DNA of 64,000 nucleotides from Candidatus Methanoperedens sp. (GTDB lineage: Archaea > Halobacteriota > Methanosarcinia > Methanosarcinales > Methanoperedenaceae). Below, in pieces: positions 15,992 to 23,860 of this stretch. The position numbers and the translations under genes were made by a program. The notes beneath the pieces were generated by a model, which saw nothing but the letters and a program-made list of their open reading frames with translations, was not told the origin of the DNA and ran no database searches. Each line of letters starts with the position of its first letter. Positions within the stretch are counted from its first letter, which is position 1. Where the stretch lies: NCBI GenBank assembly GCA_012026835.1, contig VEPN01000008.1:1-64000 (forward strand), read 5' to 3'.

Positions 15992-17140
15992 TCATCCTGA
16001 TTTATTGTTTTGTGAACTTCCTTCCTCTTTCAGAAATGCATCCAGAGAATCCAGGTACTCCTGTGATTGATTAATTCCATTCATTTTTCTTTCGTCATAA
16101 TTTTTTAGAACAGAGCCGGAGTCAAATTTGATTTTTTCCTCTGAATTCTGAAGATCAAAATAGATTATGCCGTTCAACACTACAAGAATGCAGACAATTA
16201 TTACTATGATCCTGGGAAAAATTTTGCTTAACAAAACCATGCCCCACGGGATTGCAGGGATCAAATATGCAGGTTTGGAGGGATGGTATATGAAGAGGAG
16301 GGCGTAGATCAACACCACAAGCAAACTTAAATTAAAAGCAGGGTCTTTTTTAGGAATATTCCTTGTAACTAAAAATGAAACAAAAATTATTATCATTACA
16401 GGGATGCTTAATACTTGGGTCGTAAAGCCATAATATACTTCGGTAAAAGTGATCTCTCTTGGGTAGTACTTAAGGAATCCTAAGCCGTATTTGTAAAGTA
16501 TAGGGGAAAAGAGTACTATCGAGGAAAGAAAGGTAGTTCCCAGGAAACTATAAATCCTGTTGTTACCAGCTTTTTTGTGAAGCATCCAGTAAAGAAGAGG
16601 TACAATCATCACAACTGAAGTCAGCCTGCAGGCTATTGCAAATGATAATGCAACACCTGAATAACTGTATTTTCCAGCAAATGCGAGGTAGAAAGCCAAA
16701 AGCAGGAAACCGAGCCCCCACATATAATCCATGGTGACAGTGCTGTTTATCCATATAACAGGAATAAATGCAAATGTTATCAACAGGAGAGCCTTGTTTT
16801 TAATACCCAGTAGATTTAATATTTTTCCAAATAAAATTACTGCAAAAAAAGAAAATATCATTGTTGCGGTATTGGTGGCCAGCCATCCTCCGCCGATAAG
16901 CAATGAGTTATATATTTCAAAAAAAGGCGAGCCTGGAAAACGCGACACTGCATAGATATGGTAATAACGAAGCAGATAAGCAGAATTAACGACCGCAAAC
17001 ACATCCGAATCGGTCGGTGATGTAAATGCGCTAAAACCCATATCGAGAAAAGGGAGCCGGGAGGCAGAAAATATCAGGAACAGATATATGATATACGGAA
17101 ATCGTGTAAAATCGATATCCAGGTTAAGTTTTAATGCCAT
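15992..17140 (-). CDS. polytopic membrane protein, GT-C glycosyltransferase-like
   Basis: This integral membrane protein has 382 residues and about nine or ten hydrophobic helices. After the first helix comes a luminal loop with SPTDSDVF, which carries an acidic pair in the place where GT-C (dolichyl-phosphate-sugar using) glycosyltransferases keep catalytic Asp residues. A lysine- and asparagine-rich cytosolic tail ends the protein. The gene lies beside the S-layer gene, and archaeal S-layers are N-glycosylated, so a role in surface glycosylation is reasonable but inferred. It could also be an unrelated transporter-like protein. Confidence 0.7.
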   Translation of the reverse strand: MALKLNLDIDFTRFPYIIYLFLIFSASRLPFLDMGFSAFTSPTDSDVFAVVNSAYLLRYYHIYAVSRFPGSPFFEIYNSLLIGGGWLATNTATMIFSFFAVILFGKILNLLGIKNKALLLITFAFIPVIWINSTVTMDYMWGLGFLLLAFYLAFAGKYSYSGVALSFAIACRLTSVVMIVPLLYWMLHKKAGNNRIYSFLGTTFLSSIVLFSPILYKYGLGFLKYYPREITFTEVYYGFTTQVLSIPVMIIIFVSFLVTRNIPKKDPAFNLSLLVVLIYALLFIYHPSKPAYLIPAIPWGMVLLSKIFPRIIVIIVCILVVLNGIIYFDLQNSEEKIKFDSGSVLKNYDERKMNGINQSQEYLDSLDAFLKEEGSSQNNKSG

Positions 17141-17194
17141 CGCCTAAGCCTTGTGATTCTTCCTATTAAAGCTTAAGTGAAAAAAAAGAAATTG

Positions 17195-17212
17195 GAAGGG
17201 ATTTCTCCCTTC
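17195..17212 (-). terminator. terminator of the S-layer gene
   Basis: GAAGGGA and TCCCTTC form a perfect 7-base stem with a 4-base loop just after the S-layer stop. Read on the minus strand it is followed by a run of eight T within CTTTTTTTTC. This is a convincing intrinsic-type terminator for the abundant S-layer transcript. Confidence 0.7.
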
Positions 17213-17228
17213 GTTATGTTTTAGGTAT

Positions 17229-19418
17229 TTACTTTCTCTGTCTCAGCACGAGGTATGCTACTGCAAGCAAGCCTGCGATTGCAAAGGCTAATTCAAAGCC
17301 TGGCTCTTTTGGTGTTGTTGCTGCCGGGACTGTTGTTGGTGTCTTCTCTGGTGGTTTCTCAGTAACTGTTAGTGTACCAGTGGTTGTTGGTTTTGCTGTT
17401 ACATTAACGGTCTGTTTGGGTGTTACGCCTGCACCTGTTGTTGGTGTTGGTGTTACATCTGCTCCGGAAATAACCATATCGACCTTGGGATAGAACCTCA
17501 GCACCGAGCTGTTATCTGCGGTTCTGAACTTGATGTTTCCAAGCAAGTCGTTTGTACCGTCAGATGACAGTGTTATTGCGCTGTCGCTCTTTAAGGTAAG
17601 TCCATAGGTTGCATCTTCTGTAGCATCAACCTTGAATATGCCGAACTTGTCGCCGCTCTTTACTTCAGTGACTGTCGATGAGATCAGCCATGTGTATTTG
17701 AGCTGCACCATGTCGGAGGTTGCACCTGCGAACACGCTGTCAACGTATGTTACAAAGATTGGTACGTTGGATTCGCCTGCAATGCTCTTTGCATAGTAGG
17801 TATAGACGCCCTGTGTGCCTGTGCCTGTGGAGGATGCTGCCTCGATAATCTTATCATCGAGTTTGTTGCCGTCCTTGCTCAGTACAAGCCATGCCTGTCT
17901 TGGGGATGCCTTGGCATCAATCGACTGGGCCGTGAGCGTATATCCGTCTCCCAGGTCCCAGGTCTCGCCTATTGCCAGGGTCTTCTTATCGGCTTCAGCC
18001 TGTTCCACAACTAACTTTGCAAGTTTGTTGTTCTTGCCGTTGATTCCTACGTATTTATCTGCAAGCCATCCTACGGTTGCATAGTAGCCTGCACCAGTCG
18101 AGACTGATGAGGTCAATCCGGAGTTCATACCGTACTCAACAGTCCTGTTCTTCTTTTCTGCTACTTTATACTGAACAGCCTGCTTTGATGTATTGTACCA
18201 TAATGTTTCCTTTGGAATGGTTCTTCCAGATATTGACAGTATCTTTAAGGTTTCTGAAGTCTTGTTCTCCTTCAGGTCATACCAGAATCCTGCGAAGTTG
18301 TCTGCATTCCAAGTAGATACTGTAAGGTCGGTAGATACGTTAGTTGGATTCGCTCCTTCGGTAACGTTCCTTGAAACCGCTCCACGGATTTCATAGGTAC
18401 CTGCGTTCGAGTAGGTCGCTATTGGATAGAACCTCAGCACCGAGCTGTTATCTGCGGTTCTGAACTTGATGTTTCCAAGCAAGTCGTTTGTACCGTCAGA
18501 TGACAGTGTTATTGCGCTGTCGCTCTTTAAGGTAAGTCCATAGGTTGCATCTTCTGTAGCATCAACCTTGAATATGCCGAACTTGTCGCCGCTCTTTACT
18601 TCAGTGACTGTCGATGAGATCAGCCATGTGTATTTGAGCTGCACCATGTCGGAGGTTGCACCTGCGAACACGCTGTCAACGTATGTTACAAAGATTGGTA
18701 CGTTGGATTCGCCTGCAATGCTCTTTGCATAGTAGGTATAGACGCCCTGTGTGCCTGTGCCTGTGGAGGATGCTGCCTCGATAATCTTATCATCGAGTTT
18801 GTTGCCGTCCTTGCTCAGTACAAGCCATGCCTGTCTTGGGGATGCCTTGGCATCGATCGACTGGGCTGTGAGCGTATATCCATCTCCCAGGTCCCAGGTC
18901 TCGCCTATTGCCAGGGTCTTCTTATCGGCTTCTGCCTGTTCCACAACTAACTTTGCAAGTTTGTTGTTCTTGCCGTTGATTCCTACGTATTTATCTGCAA
19001 GCCATCCTACTGTTGCATAGTAGGCGGCACCAGTCGAGACTGACGAGGTCAATCCGGAGTTCATACCGTACTCAACAGTCCTGTTCTTCTTTTCTGCTAC
19101 TTTATACTGAACAGCCTGCTTTGTCGTGTTGTACCACAGCTTTTCTTTTGCAACGGTTCTTCCAGATATGCCATCAGTCAGTATTTTTAATGTTTCTGAA
19201 GTCTTGTTTTCCTTCAGGTCATACCAGAATCCTGCAAAATTTGTGGCATTCCAAGTAGATATTGTCAGGTCATTTGCATTAGCTGGGGACGCTCCATCGG
19301 TAACGTTCCTTGACACTGTACCGCGAATCTCCACAGTTGAAATTTGCGCACTTACAGGTAATGCCACTATTAATAGCATTAACGCCGCTAATACAACTGC
19401 TGTTATTTTTTTACTCAT
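17229..19418 (-). CDS. S-layer tile protein with two near-identical domains and PGF anchor
   Basis: This is probably the main S-layer protein: 729 residues with a signal peptide (about 1-24, cleaved after PVSA), two tandem S-layer domains of the Methanosarcina type (about 28-340 and 341-650), a Thr/Pro-rich stalk, and a C-terminal PGF-type signal (KEPGFELAF, helix, RQRK) for archaeosortase-dependent lipid attachment. The two domains are almost identical at the DNA level over most of their length, with a 936-base offset. GGAGGT lies 8 bases before the ATG. A strong TATA/BRE element 210-230 bases upstream implies a leader of about 190 bases, and a hairpin terminator follows the stop. Related domains occur inside the giant cytochrome at 5.5-9.6 kb. 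Confidence 0.95.
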   Translation of the reverse strand: MSKKITAVVLAALMLLIVALPVSAQISTVEIRGTVSRNVTDGASPANANDLTISTWNATNFAGFWYDLKENKTSETLKILTDGISGRTVAKEKLWYNTTKQAVQYKVAEKKNRTVEYGMNSGLTSSVSTGAAYYATVGWLADKYVGINGKNNKLAKLVVEQAEADKKTLAIGETWDLGDGYTLTAQSIDAKASPRQAWLVLSKDGNKLDDKIIEAASSTGTGTQGVYTYYAKSIAGESNVPIFVTYVDSVFAGATSDMVQLKYTWLISSTVTEVKSGDKFGIFKVDATEDATYGLTLKSDSAITLSSDGTNDLLGNIKFRTADNSSVLRFYPIATYSNAGTYEIRGAVSRNVTEGANPTNVSTDLTVSTWNADNFAGFWYDLKENKTSETLKILSISGRTIPKETLWYNTSKQAVQYKVAEKKNRTVEYGMNSGLTSSVSTGAGYYATVGWLADKYVGINGKNNKLAKLVVEQAEADKKTLAIGETWDLGDGYTLTAQSIDAKASPRQAWLVLSKDGNKLDDKIIEAASSTGTGTQGVYTYYAKSIAGESNVPIFVTYVDSVFAGATSDMVQLKYTWLISSTVTEVKSGDKFGIFKVDATEDATYGLTLKSDSAITLSSDGTNDLLGNIKFRTADNSSVLRFYPKVDMVISGADVTPTPTTGAGVTPKQTVNVTAKPTTTGTLTVTEKPPEKTPTTVPAATTPKEPGFELAFAIAGLLAVAYLVLRQRK
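17488..18310. repeat. intragenic direct repeat, copy nearest the S-layer 3' end
   Basis: This stretch matches 18424-19246 with a constant 936-base offset. Over about 700 bases (17488-18180) I see only a handful of differences, for example ATCAATCG against ATCGATCG and GGGCCGTG against GGGCTGTG. Similarity falls off towards 18180-18310, which encodes the N-terminal part of each domain. Such low divergence, including silent sites, implies recent duplication or ongoing gene conversion. Confidence 0.9.
18424..19246. repeat. intragenic direct repeat, copy nearest the S-layer 5' end
   Basis: This is the partner of 17488-18310. It encodes the first S-layer domain. Differences from the other copy are concentrated at the end facing the signal peptide (TATTTTTAATG against TATCTTTAAGG, and a two-residue insertion ISGRT/DGISGRT). 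Confidence 0.9.
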
Positions 19419-19495
19419 TCTTCTTTACCTCCATATTTTATATGGTTTATTTCTCCTTCGAGATGCCGGTTCACGGCAAGAGTGATATAATTTAA

Positions 19496-19561
19496 GACAG
19501 GACTTTTATGTCCCGTCGCCATCGCTAAACCATCTCTGCCATAATGCCAATTACATGGCAG
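19496..19561 (-). promoter_or_regulatory. two hairpins in the S-layer mRNA leader
   Basis: The inferred leader contains GAC-x-GGAC pairing with GTCC-x-GTC (19496-19517, one mismatch) and CTGCCAT pairing with ATGGCAG (19536-19561, 12-base loop). Both could stabilise this abundant mRNA. No riboswitch family is recognised. Confidence 0.4.
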
Positions 19562-19628
19562 TGAGAACAGAGACGATTTCATCACCCTCTATTAATCCCG
19601 TCATGGATTACATACCTTCTACATAGGC

Positions 19629-19649
19629 TATACTTAAATCTTTTTTGGT
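19629..19649 (-). promoter_or_regulatory. S-layer gene promoter (BRE plus TATA)
   Basis: On the minus strand an A-rich BRE-like stretch (CCAAAAAAGA) is followed directly by TTTAAGTATA, an excellent archaeal TATA box. Transcription would start near 19609, giving a leader of about 190 bases before the ATG at 19418. The rest of the 440-base gap (19650-19858) holds no gene; a TATA-like GATTTTAAAAAG at about 19830-19841 probably drives the next plus-strand gene with almost no leader. Confidence 0.65.
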
Positions 19650-19858
19650 CGCTTTTGAGGAAAAATATGCATGCATGGGCACAATTGACGATTGAGATTT
19701 CACTTATTGTCGAACCTGACAGCAAATAAGCACTGCCTTACGTTTTTAGATAAAGCGAGAAAAAATCTTTAATTTGTTGGATATTCTAAATGTCCAGCCG
19801 AAAACAATGAAAGTCCACCAGAAGATTGATGAGATTTTAAAAAGTATGTAATGATACT

Positions 19859-20785
19859 ATGCATACTCCTTTCAGACTCAATATCGGTCATCTCTCAACA
19901 ATCTACCACACATCATTTATCCTGATGGGTACAGACTCGCTTGATAAGGCTGGCATCCAGGCAAACTGGAAACTTTTTGCCTCTGGCCCGGATATGGTCA
20001 GGGCTTTCTCAACCGGAGATATCGATATAGGATATATCGGCCTGCCTCCCGCGATCATAGGCATCGACAGGGGAGTTCCAATCATATGCGTAGGAGGTGG
20101 GCATGTTGAAGGAACCGTGCTTGTCGCAGGGAAAGAATATCTCAGATGTGAGAATCTCTCGGACGCCAATAAAGTTCTCTCGCAATTCGAAGGAAAGGTA
20201 ATCGGCTCTCCGCCCAGGGGTTCGATCCACGATGTCATAATCCACGATGCCCTTGATAAGGCAAAAGTGAGTGCTGCAGTAAAGAACTTTTCATGGACTG
20301 ATTTTGTTCTGGAGGCGCTGGTGGATGGCAATATCGACGCCGCTGTCGGGACACCATCCCTTGCCGTAGCTTCTGCTCGCGCCTGCGGGGCCAGAATCAT
20401 CATTCCCCCGCATGCCTTCTGGCCCGATAACCCAAGCTATGGGATAGTAGTCAGGAATGATTTGCGCAAGTTTCCAGGTATGATAACGGATTTTCTGAGA
20501 GAACACGAAAAAGCGGGCAATTTCATAAAGTCTGATCCGCAGTGTGCGGCAAGGATTGCCTCAAAAGTCATGGGACTTGTGGATGAAGATTTTGTCCTGG
20601 AGGCATATAGGATCTCACCAAAGTATTGCGCTGCGCTTTCTTCCGAATTTATCAGTTCCACCATGGCATTTGTGCCTGTACTTCGCAGATTGGGATACAT
20701 TACACAGAATTTAAAAGAAAAAGAGATATTCGATTTTAGTTTTATCAGGGAAGCCCACAAGGAACAGCCGCATTATAATCTGTGA
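19859..20785 (+). CDS. cytosolic substrate-binding-protein-fold protein beside mqnE
   Basis: The 308 residues have the periplasmic-binding-protein type II pattern of NitT/TauT/THI5-like proteins: SGPDMVRAFSTGDIDIGYIG, GKVIGSPPRGS, ALVDGNIDAAVGTPS and IVVRNDL. There is no signal peptide, lipobox or membrane segment, and no permease or ATPase gene follows, so a transport role is doubtful. It sits 49 bases upstream of the aminofutalosine synthase gene. MqnA and MqnD, enzymes of the same pathway, have this fold, so a catalytic role in menaquinone synthesis is possible, although the sequence does not look like standard MqnA. A solute sensor is the alternative. Confidence 0.8.
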   Translation: MHTPFRLNIGHLSTIYHTSFILMGTDSLDKAGIQANWKLFASGPDMVRAFSTGDIDIGYIGLPPAIIGIDRGVPIICVGGGHVEGTVLVAGKEYLRCENLSDANKVLSQFEGKVIGSPPRGSIHDVIIHDALDKAKVSAAVKNFSWTDFVLEALVDGNIDAAVGTPSLAVASARACGARIIIPPHAFWPDNPSYGIVVRNDLRKFPGMITDFLREHEKAGNFIKSDPQCAARIASKVMGLVDEDFVLEAYRISPKYCAALSSEFISSTMAFVPVLRRLGYITQNLKEKEIFDFSFIREAHKEQPHYNL

Positions 20786-20834
20786 TAGCAAAAAACGATG
20801 CACTTATTTACCATCCGTATATACAGACAATCCA

Positions 20835-21926
20835 ATGGAAGAGCTCTATCAGGTAATAGAAAAGATAAAGACCTCAAAGGATCTGGATTTTGAAGACGGC
20901 ATGCTCCTCATGGAATCAGGAAATCTTCCACTCATCGGCGCACTTGCGGATTATGTACGCAAAAGAACCGTAGGAAACGGGGTCACGTTCATAAATAACT
21001 ACCATATAAACTATTCCAACATCTGTACTTCAAAATGCAAGTTTTGCGCATATTTCAGGGAAGAAGGACAGGAAGGGGCTTTTACTCTCACGGTCAGTGA
21101 GATAATGGAAAAAGCAGAAAAAGCCAGGAGCCTTGGAGCTACAGAACTTCACATTGTAGGCTCGCTTAATCCCAGACTTCCATTTGAGTATTACGAAGAT
21201 GTGCTCAGAAGCGTTCATGACGAGTATCCTTCGATGTCACTTAAGGCTTACACGGCAGTTGAGATCGCCTACCTTGCAGATACAACAGGGATGGGCGTCA
21301 GGGAAGTATTGCTGCGCCTGAAAAAAGCAGGGCTCAGCGGTCTTCCGGGTGGTGGAGGGGAGATTTTCAATAAAGAGACACGAAAAAAGGTCTGTCCTGA
21401 AAAAATAAGCGGTGAACGATGGCTTGATGTCATGGAAACCGCCCACGGGCTGGGAATAAAAAGCAATGCTACGATGTTATACGGCCATATCGAAACGCCA
21501 GAGGATGTTGTGGATCATATACTCAGGATAAGAACGCTCCAGAAAAATACCGGCGGGTTCCAGGCATTTATCCCTTTGAGGTTCCATCCTGATAACACTG
21601 AACTTCAAAAAAAAGGGATCGTCATATCCGGCCCCACAGGTTTTGACGACCTTAAGATGATCGCAGTTTCACGCCTTTTACTGAATGGTTATGTCAACAA
21701 CATCAAGACATACTGGGTCATGGTTGGTGAAAAGCTTGCACAGGTCGCGCTCCATTACGGTGCGAACGATATCCACGGCACTGTCATGGAGGAGCGCATT
21801 ACGCACGCAGCCGGGGGTTCCACTCCAGAGCATATGCCAAAAGAAAGGTTAATCCATTTAATAAGGAACGCTGGCAGGATACCTGTGGAAAGAACTACGA
21901 ATTATGAAGTGATATGCGAGTATTAG
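20835..21926 (+). CDS. mqnE: aminofutalosine synthase MqnE (radical SAM)
   Basis: MqnE joins a SAM-derived adenosyl group to 3-[(1-carboxyvinyl)oxy]benzoate to form aminofutalosine, the second step of the futalosine menaquinone pathway. The radical-SAM motif is C-x3-C-x2-C (ICTSKCKFCAYF). Other family marks are ELHIVGSLNPRLPFEYY, KAYTAVEI, GLPGGGGEIF, SNATMLYGHIE, FIPLRFHP, WVMVGEKLAQVAL and the end AGRIPVERTTNYE. MqnC and the F420 enzyme CofH are relatives, but the GGGGEIF and GHIE blocks fit MqnE best. It implies this archaeon makes menaquinone, as reported for Methanoperedens and unlike methanophenazine-using Methanosarcina. It lies just after the binding-protein-fold gene. Confidence 0.88.
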   Translation: MEELYQVIEKIKTSKDLDFEDGMLLMESGNLPLIGALADYVRKRTVGNGVTFINNYHINYSNICTSKCKFCAYFREEGQEGAFTLTVSEIMEKAEKARSLGATELHIVGSLNPRLPFEYYEDVLRSVHDEYPSMSLKAYTAVEIAYLADTTGMGVREVLLRLKKAGLSGLPGGGGEIFNKETRKKVCPEKISGERWLDVMETAHGLGIKSNATMLYGHIETPEDVVDHILRIRTLQKNTGGFQAFIPLRFHPDNTELQKKGIVISGPTGFDDLKMIAVSRLLLNGYVNNIKTYWVMVGEKLAQVALHYGANDIHGTVMEERITHAAGGSTPEHMPKERLIHLIRNAGRIPVERTTNYEVICEY

Positions 21927-21933
21927 ATATAAC

Positions 21934-22000
21934 GAACCTGATATGAACCATATGAACCTGATATGAACCTCATCGAACCCCTGAGAACCTCAAGCGAATA
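21934..22000. promoter_or_regulatory. helically phased GAACC repeat array (putative operator)
   Basis: GAACC occurs at 21934, 21945, 21954, 21965, 21975 and 21985, with GAATA at 21996, spaced 11, 9, 11, 10, 10 and 11 bases. All copies face the same way and lie on one face of the helix. The array ends next to a TATA box (CTTTATAATT, 22001-22010) of the ribbon-helix-helix gene. RHH repressors commonly bind such short phased repeats, so this is probably the autoregulatory operator. Confidence 0.65.
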
Positions 22001-22010
22001 CTTTATAATT
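22001..22010 (+). promoter_or_regulatory. TATA box of the RHH gene, probably leaderless transcript
   Basis: CTTTATAATT is centred about 28 bases before the ATG at 22034, so transcription should begin at or just before the start codon. No Shine-Dalgarno site is present, which fits a leaderless mRNA. Confidence 0.5.
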
Positions 22011-22033
22011 TTAAAGAACATATTCTGAACACA

Positions 22034-22390
22034 ATGAGAACCTTCTCTATCAGGCTCGATGAAGAGCTTTTTCAAAAACTGGAATCGGTAAGGGGAGAAA
22101 AACCAAGGGCCGATTATATAAGAGAGGTTCTCTTATTGAATTTTAAGGAACCTGATGCGAACCTCATCGAACCTCAGACGAACCTCAATAAAGAAATCGA
22201 TTCTTTAAAAGCCGAATTAACACACAAAGAGCAGATAATCAAAATAATGGATGATAGGGTAAAAGACCTACAGAATCATAATGGCTTTTTGATCAGTGAA
22301 TACAGCAGGTTAACAAGGTTGAACGAGCAATTGCTCTTACCACCTGCACCCATTGAACCTATTAAGAAATGGTGGCAGTTATGGAAGTGA
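22034..22390 (+). CDS. ribbon-helix-helix DNA-binding protein with coiled-coil tail
   Basis: The 118-residue protein begins with a ribbon-helix-helix motif (MRTFSIRLDEELFQKLE, then RADYIREVLLLNF, about residues 1-38). A linker EPDANLIEPQTNL, a coiled coil of about 45 residues (LNKEIDSLKAELTHKEQ to YSRLTRLNEQLL) and a short basic, Trp-rich end (KKWWQLWK) follow. RHH proteins dimerise and bind short direct or inverted repeats. The linker is itself encoded by GAACC repeats spaced 11, 10 and 11 bases (22148-22180), continuing the pattern upstream of the gene. It is probably a repressor of its own gene; its other targets are unknown. Confidence 0.82.
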   Translation: MRTFSIRLDEELFQKLESVRGEKPRADYIREVLLLNFKEPDANLIEPQTNLNKEIDSLKAELTHKEQIIKIMDDRVKDLQNHNGFLISEYSRLTRLNEQLLLPPAPIEPIKKWWQLWK

Positions 22391-22476
22391 ATTTTTATCG
22401 AAACCAGTGGCAGGACAATATAACCAACGGACCGGCTGAGAGATATGTGTAAAGAGAGGAAAGAGAACGGATAGAA

Positions 22477-22758
22477 TTAGGGATAAATCCGTGCCAGGAC
22501 GTTGACAAGTGGATGGACATGCCCTTGATTCTTATTCCTAAGGACGAACCCCGATTCTATTCTTGCCTTCCTTGATTCCTCTGCCCGGATAAGGGTGTTT
22601 CTGGCACTTATGGAATAGTATTCCTCTCCGCATTCGCAACATCTCACGTATGCCTGGGGACCCTTATTCACCAGGACATAAAAATAAAAATTTTTTAATT
22701 CAGTATTCCCGCATACTTCACAAGGAACAAATTCTTTTATTATTTCACTAACCTTCAT
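22477..22758 (-). CDS. small zinc-ribbon-type protein, unknown function
   Basis: The protein has about 93 residues. Two CxxC pairs (CEVCGN near residue 13 and CCECGEE near residue 40) should bind one zinc ion in a zinc-ribbon fold. The rest is basic and has no recognised catalytic motif. The start at 22758 (MKVSEIIKEF) is chosen over the frame beginning at 22770. A TATA-like GTTATATAGG about 35 bases upstream on the minus strand supports independent transcription. It could be a transcription or RNA-related adaptor; no family name can be given with confidence. Confidence 0.7.
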   Translation of the reverse strand: MKVSEIIKEFVPCEVCGNTELKNFYFYVLVNKGPQAYVRCCECGEEYYSISARNTLIRAEESRKARIESGFVLRNKNQGHVHPLVNVLARIYP

Positions 22759-22934
22759 GATTAACCCCAATATTAGAAGGCTGTATCAACCTATATAACT
22801 TTTCTACAGATGATTTATGGCATGGAAACGGACTTTCGCAGTTCCTATACACTCATTCGATGCCCTGGATTTTAGAATCCTGCATCGGTGGCTTTAAGTC
22901 GATATAGGATATATTTAACATGGGAGTTTGTAAA

Positions 22935-23372
22935 ATGTCGAAATTAACATATGATGAATACTATTCTCTTAGCGGGGGTAAAATGCAGACCGTGGAGATA
23001 ATGGAAAAAACCTTCGAGACCGAGTCAGGCGATATAGCAATATATCTTGCCATGTCGCAAAAAGCAGCGGATGAGGGCCATCCCGAAATAGCCCTGTATC
23101 TCTATAACGTTGCCATGGATGAAGCCCGCCATGCTGCCGAGTTTGCCACGCTTCTTGGCAAAGTAAAGGATACAAAATCGAATCTAAAAATGATGCTCGA
23201 TGATGAAATAAAAACTGAAAAAGATAAAGAAGAGGCTGCAAAGATTGCCCTTGAAGAAGGATTTGATGATGCTTACATATCCTTTAAGAGTTCGAAGCAC
23301 GATGAGACCAGGCACAAAGCAGGGATAAAAACTGCTCTTAGAAAATTTCAGAAAAAGTTAAGTATATTATAA
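22935..23372 (+). CDS. rubrerythrin-like ferritin-fold di-iron protein
   Basis: The 145-residue protein has a four-helix di-iron pattern: helix glutamates in MEKTFETESGDIAIYLAMSQ, then YNVAMDEARHAAEF (ExxRH), a later glutamate-rich helix and SSKHDETRHKAG. It lacks the rubredoxin domain of classical rubrerythrin. Such proteins reduce peroxide or handle iron under oxidative stress. The ATG at 22935 is chosen because GGGAG lies 8 bases upstream; the earlier ATG at 22920 would place that site inside the gene. It is first of three stress-type genes in a row, all with GGGAG ribosome sites. Confidence 0.85.
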   Translation: MSKLTYDEYYSLSGGKMQTVEIMEKTFETESGDIAIYLAMSQKAADEGHPEIALYLYNVAMDEARHAAEFATLLGKVKDTKSNLKMMLDDEIKTEKDKEEAAKIALEEGFDDAYISFKSSKHDETRHKAGIKTALRKFQKKLSIL

Positions 23373-23398
23373 ACAATAATAATATGGGAGAACACAAT

Positions 23399-23794
23399 AT
23401 GGAGCCCAAAAAGGTAATCAAGAATATTGACGACAAGATGGGATTTATACCTGAGATTATGAACATGATGGGGGAAATGAACCCCGAATTATTCGAGCAT
23501 TATAAAAAATGCGACGATGGCATCCAGCAGGATGGCGCACTTTCCGCAAAAGTGAAAGTCCTGATGTCTCTTGCAGTAATGGCATCTCAAAGATGCGAAC
23601 CATGCTGTGAATCCCAGATGAGAAGCGCCCTGAACCACGGCGTAACAGAAGAAGAAATAATGGAAACAATGAATGTCATCTTCATTACATCCGGCGCACC
23701 CGGTGTGGCATCATGCAGGAAAGCCCTCCTGCACCTGCAGGGTAAAGAAGGCCAGGGCGGCCATGGCTGCGTGCCTGGAAAAAGGCCTGGATAA
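23399..23794 (+). CDS. carboxymuconolactone decarboxylase/AhpD-like protein
   Basis: The 131-residue protein has the AhpD fold with a redox pair in RCEPCCESQMRSALNHG. AhpD-like proteins act as thiol-disulfide partners of peroxidases; the family name comes from a distant decarboxylase. GFIPEIMNMM near the N-terminus and the end with Gly/His-rich GGHGC are notable. The start at 23399 is supported by GGGAG 8 bases upstream. It lies between rubrerythrin-like and ferritin-like genes, which supports a peroxide or iron stress role. A paralogue lies at 43752-44111. Confidence 0.87.
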   Translation: MEPKKVIKNIDDKMGFIPEIMNMMGEMNPELFEHYKKCDDGIQQDGALSAKVKVLMSLAVMASQRCEPCCESQMRSALNHGVTEEEIMETMNVIFITSGAPGVASCRKALLHLQGKEGQGGHGCVPGKRPG

Positions 23795-23860
23795 CTGAAA
23801 AGTTAAGATATTATATGTTCATTGATTTATCAATGAAATGAAGTTTTAAGGGAGGACAAT

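Noticed and set aside
17488-19246. Two separate S-layer genes
   Set aside because: Both repeat copies lie in one continuous frame with one signal peptide and one C-terminal anchor.
21931-22000. CRISPR array suggested by short direct repeats
   Set aside because: The units are 5-6 bases with 9-11-base period, far too short for repeats and spacers, and no cas genes are present.
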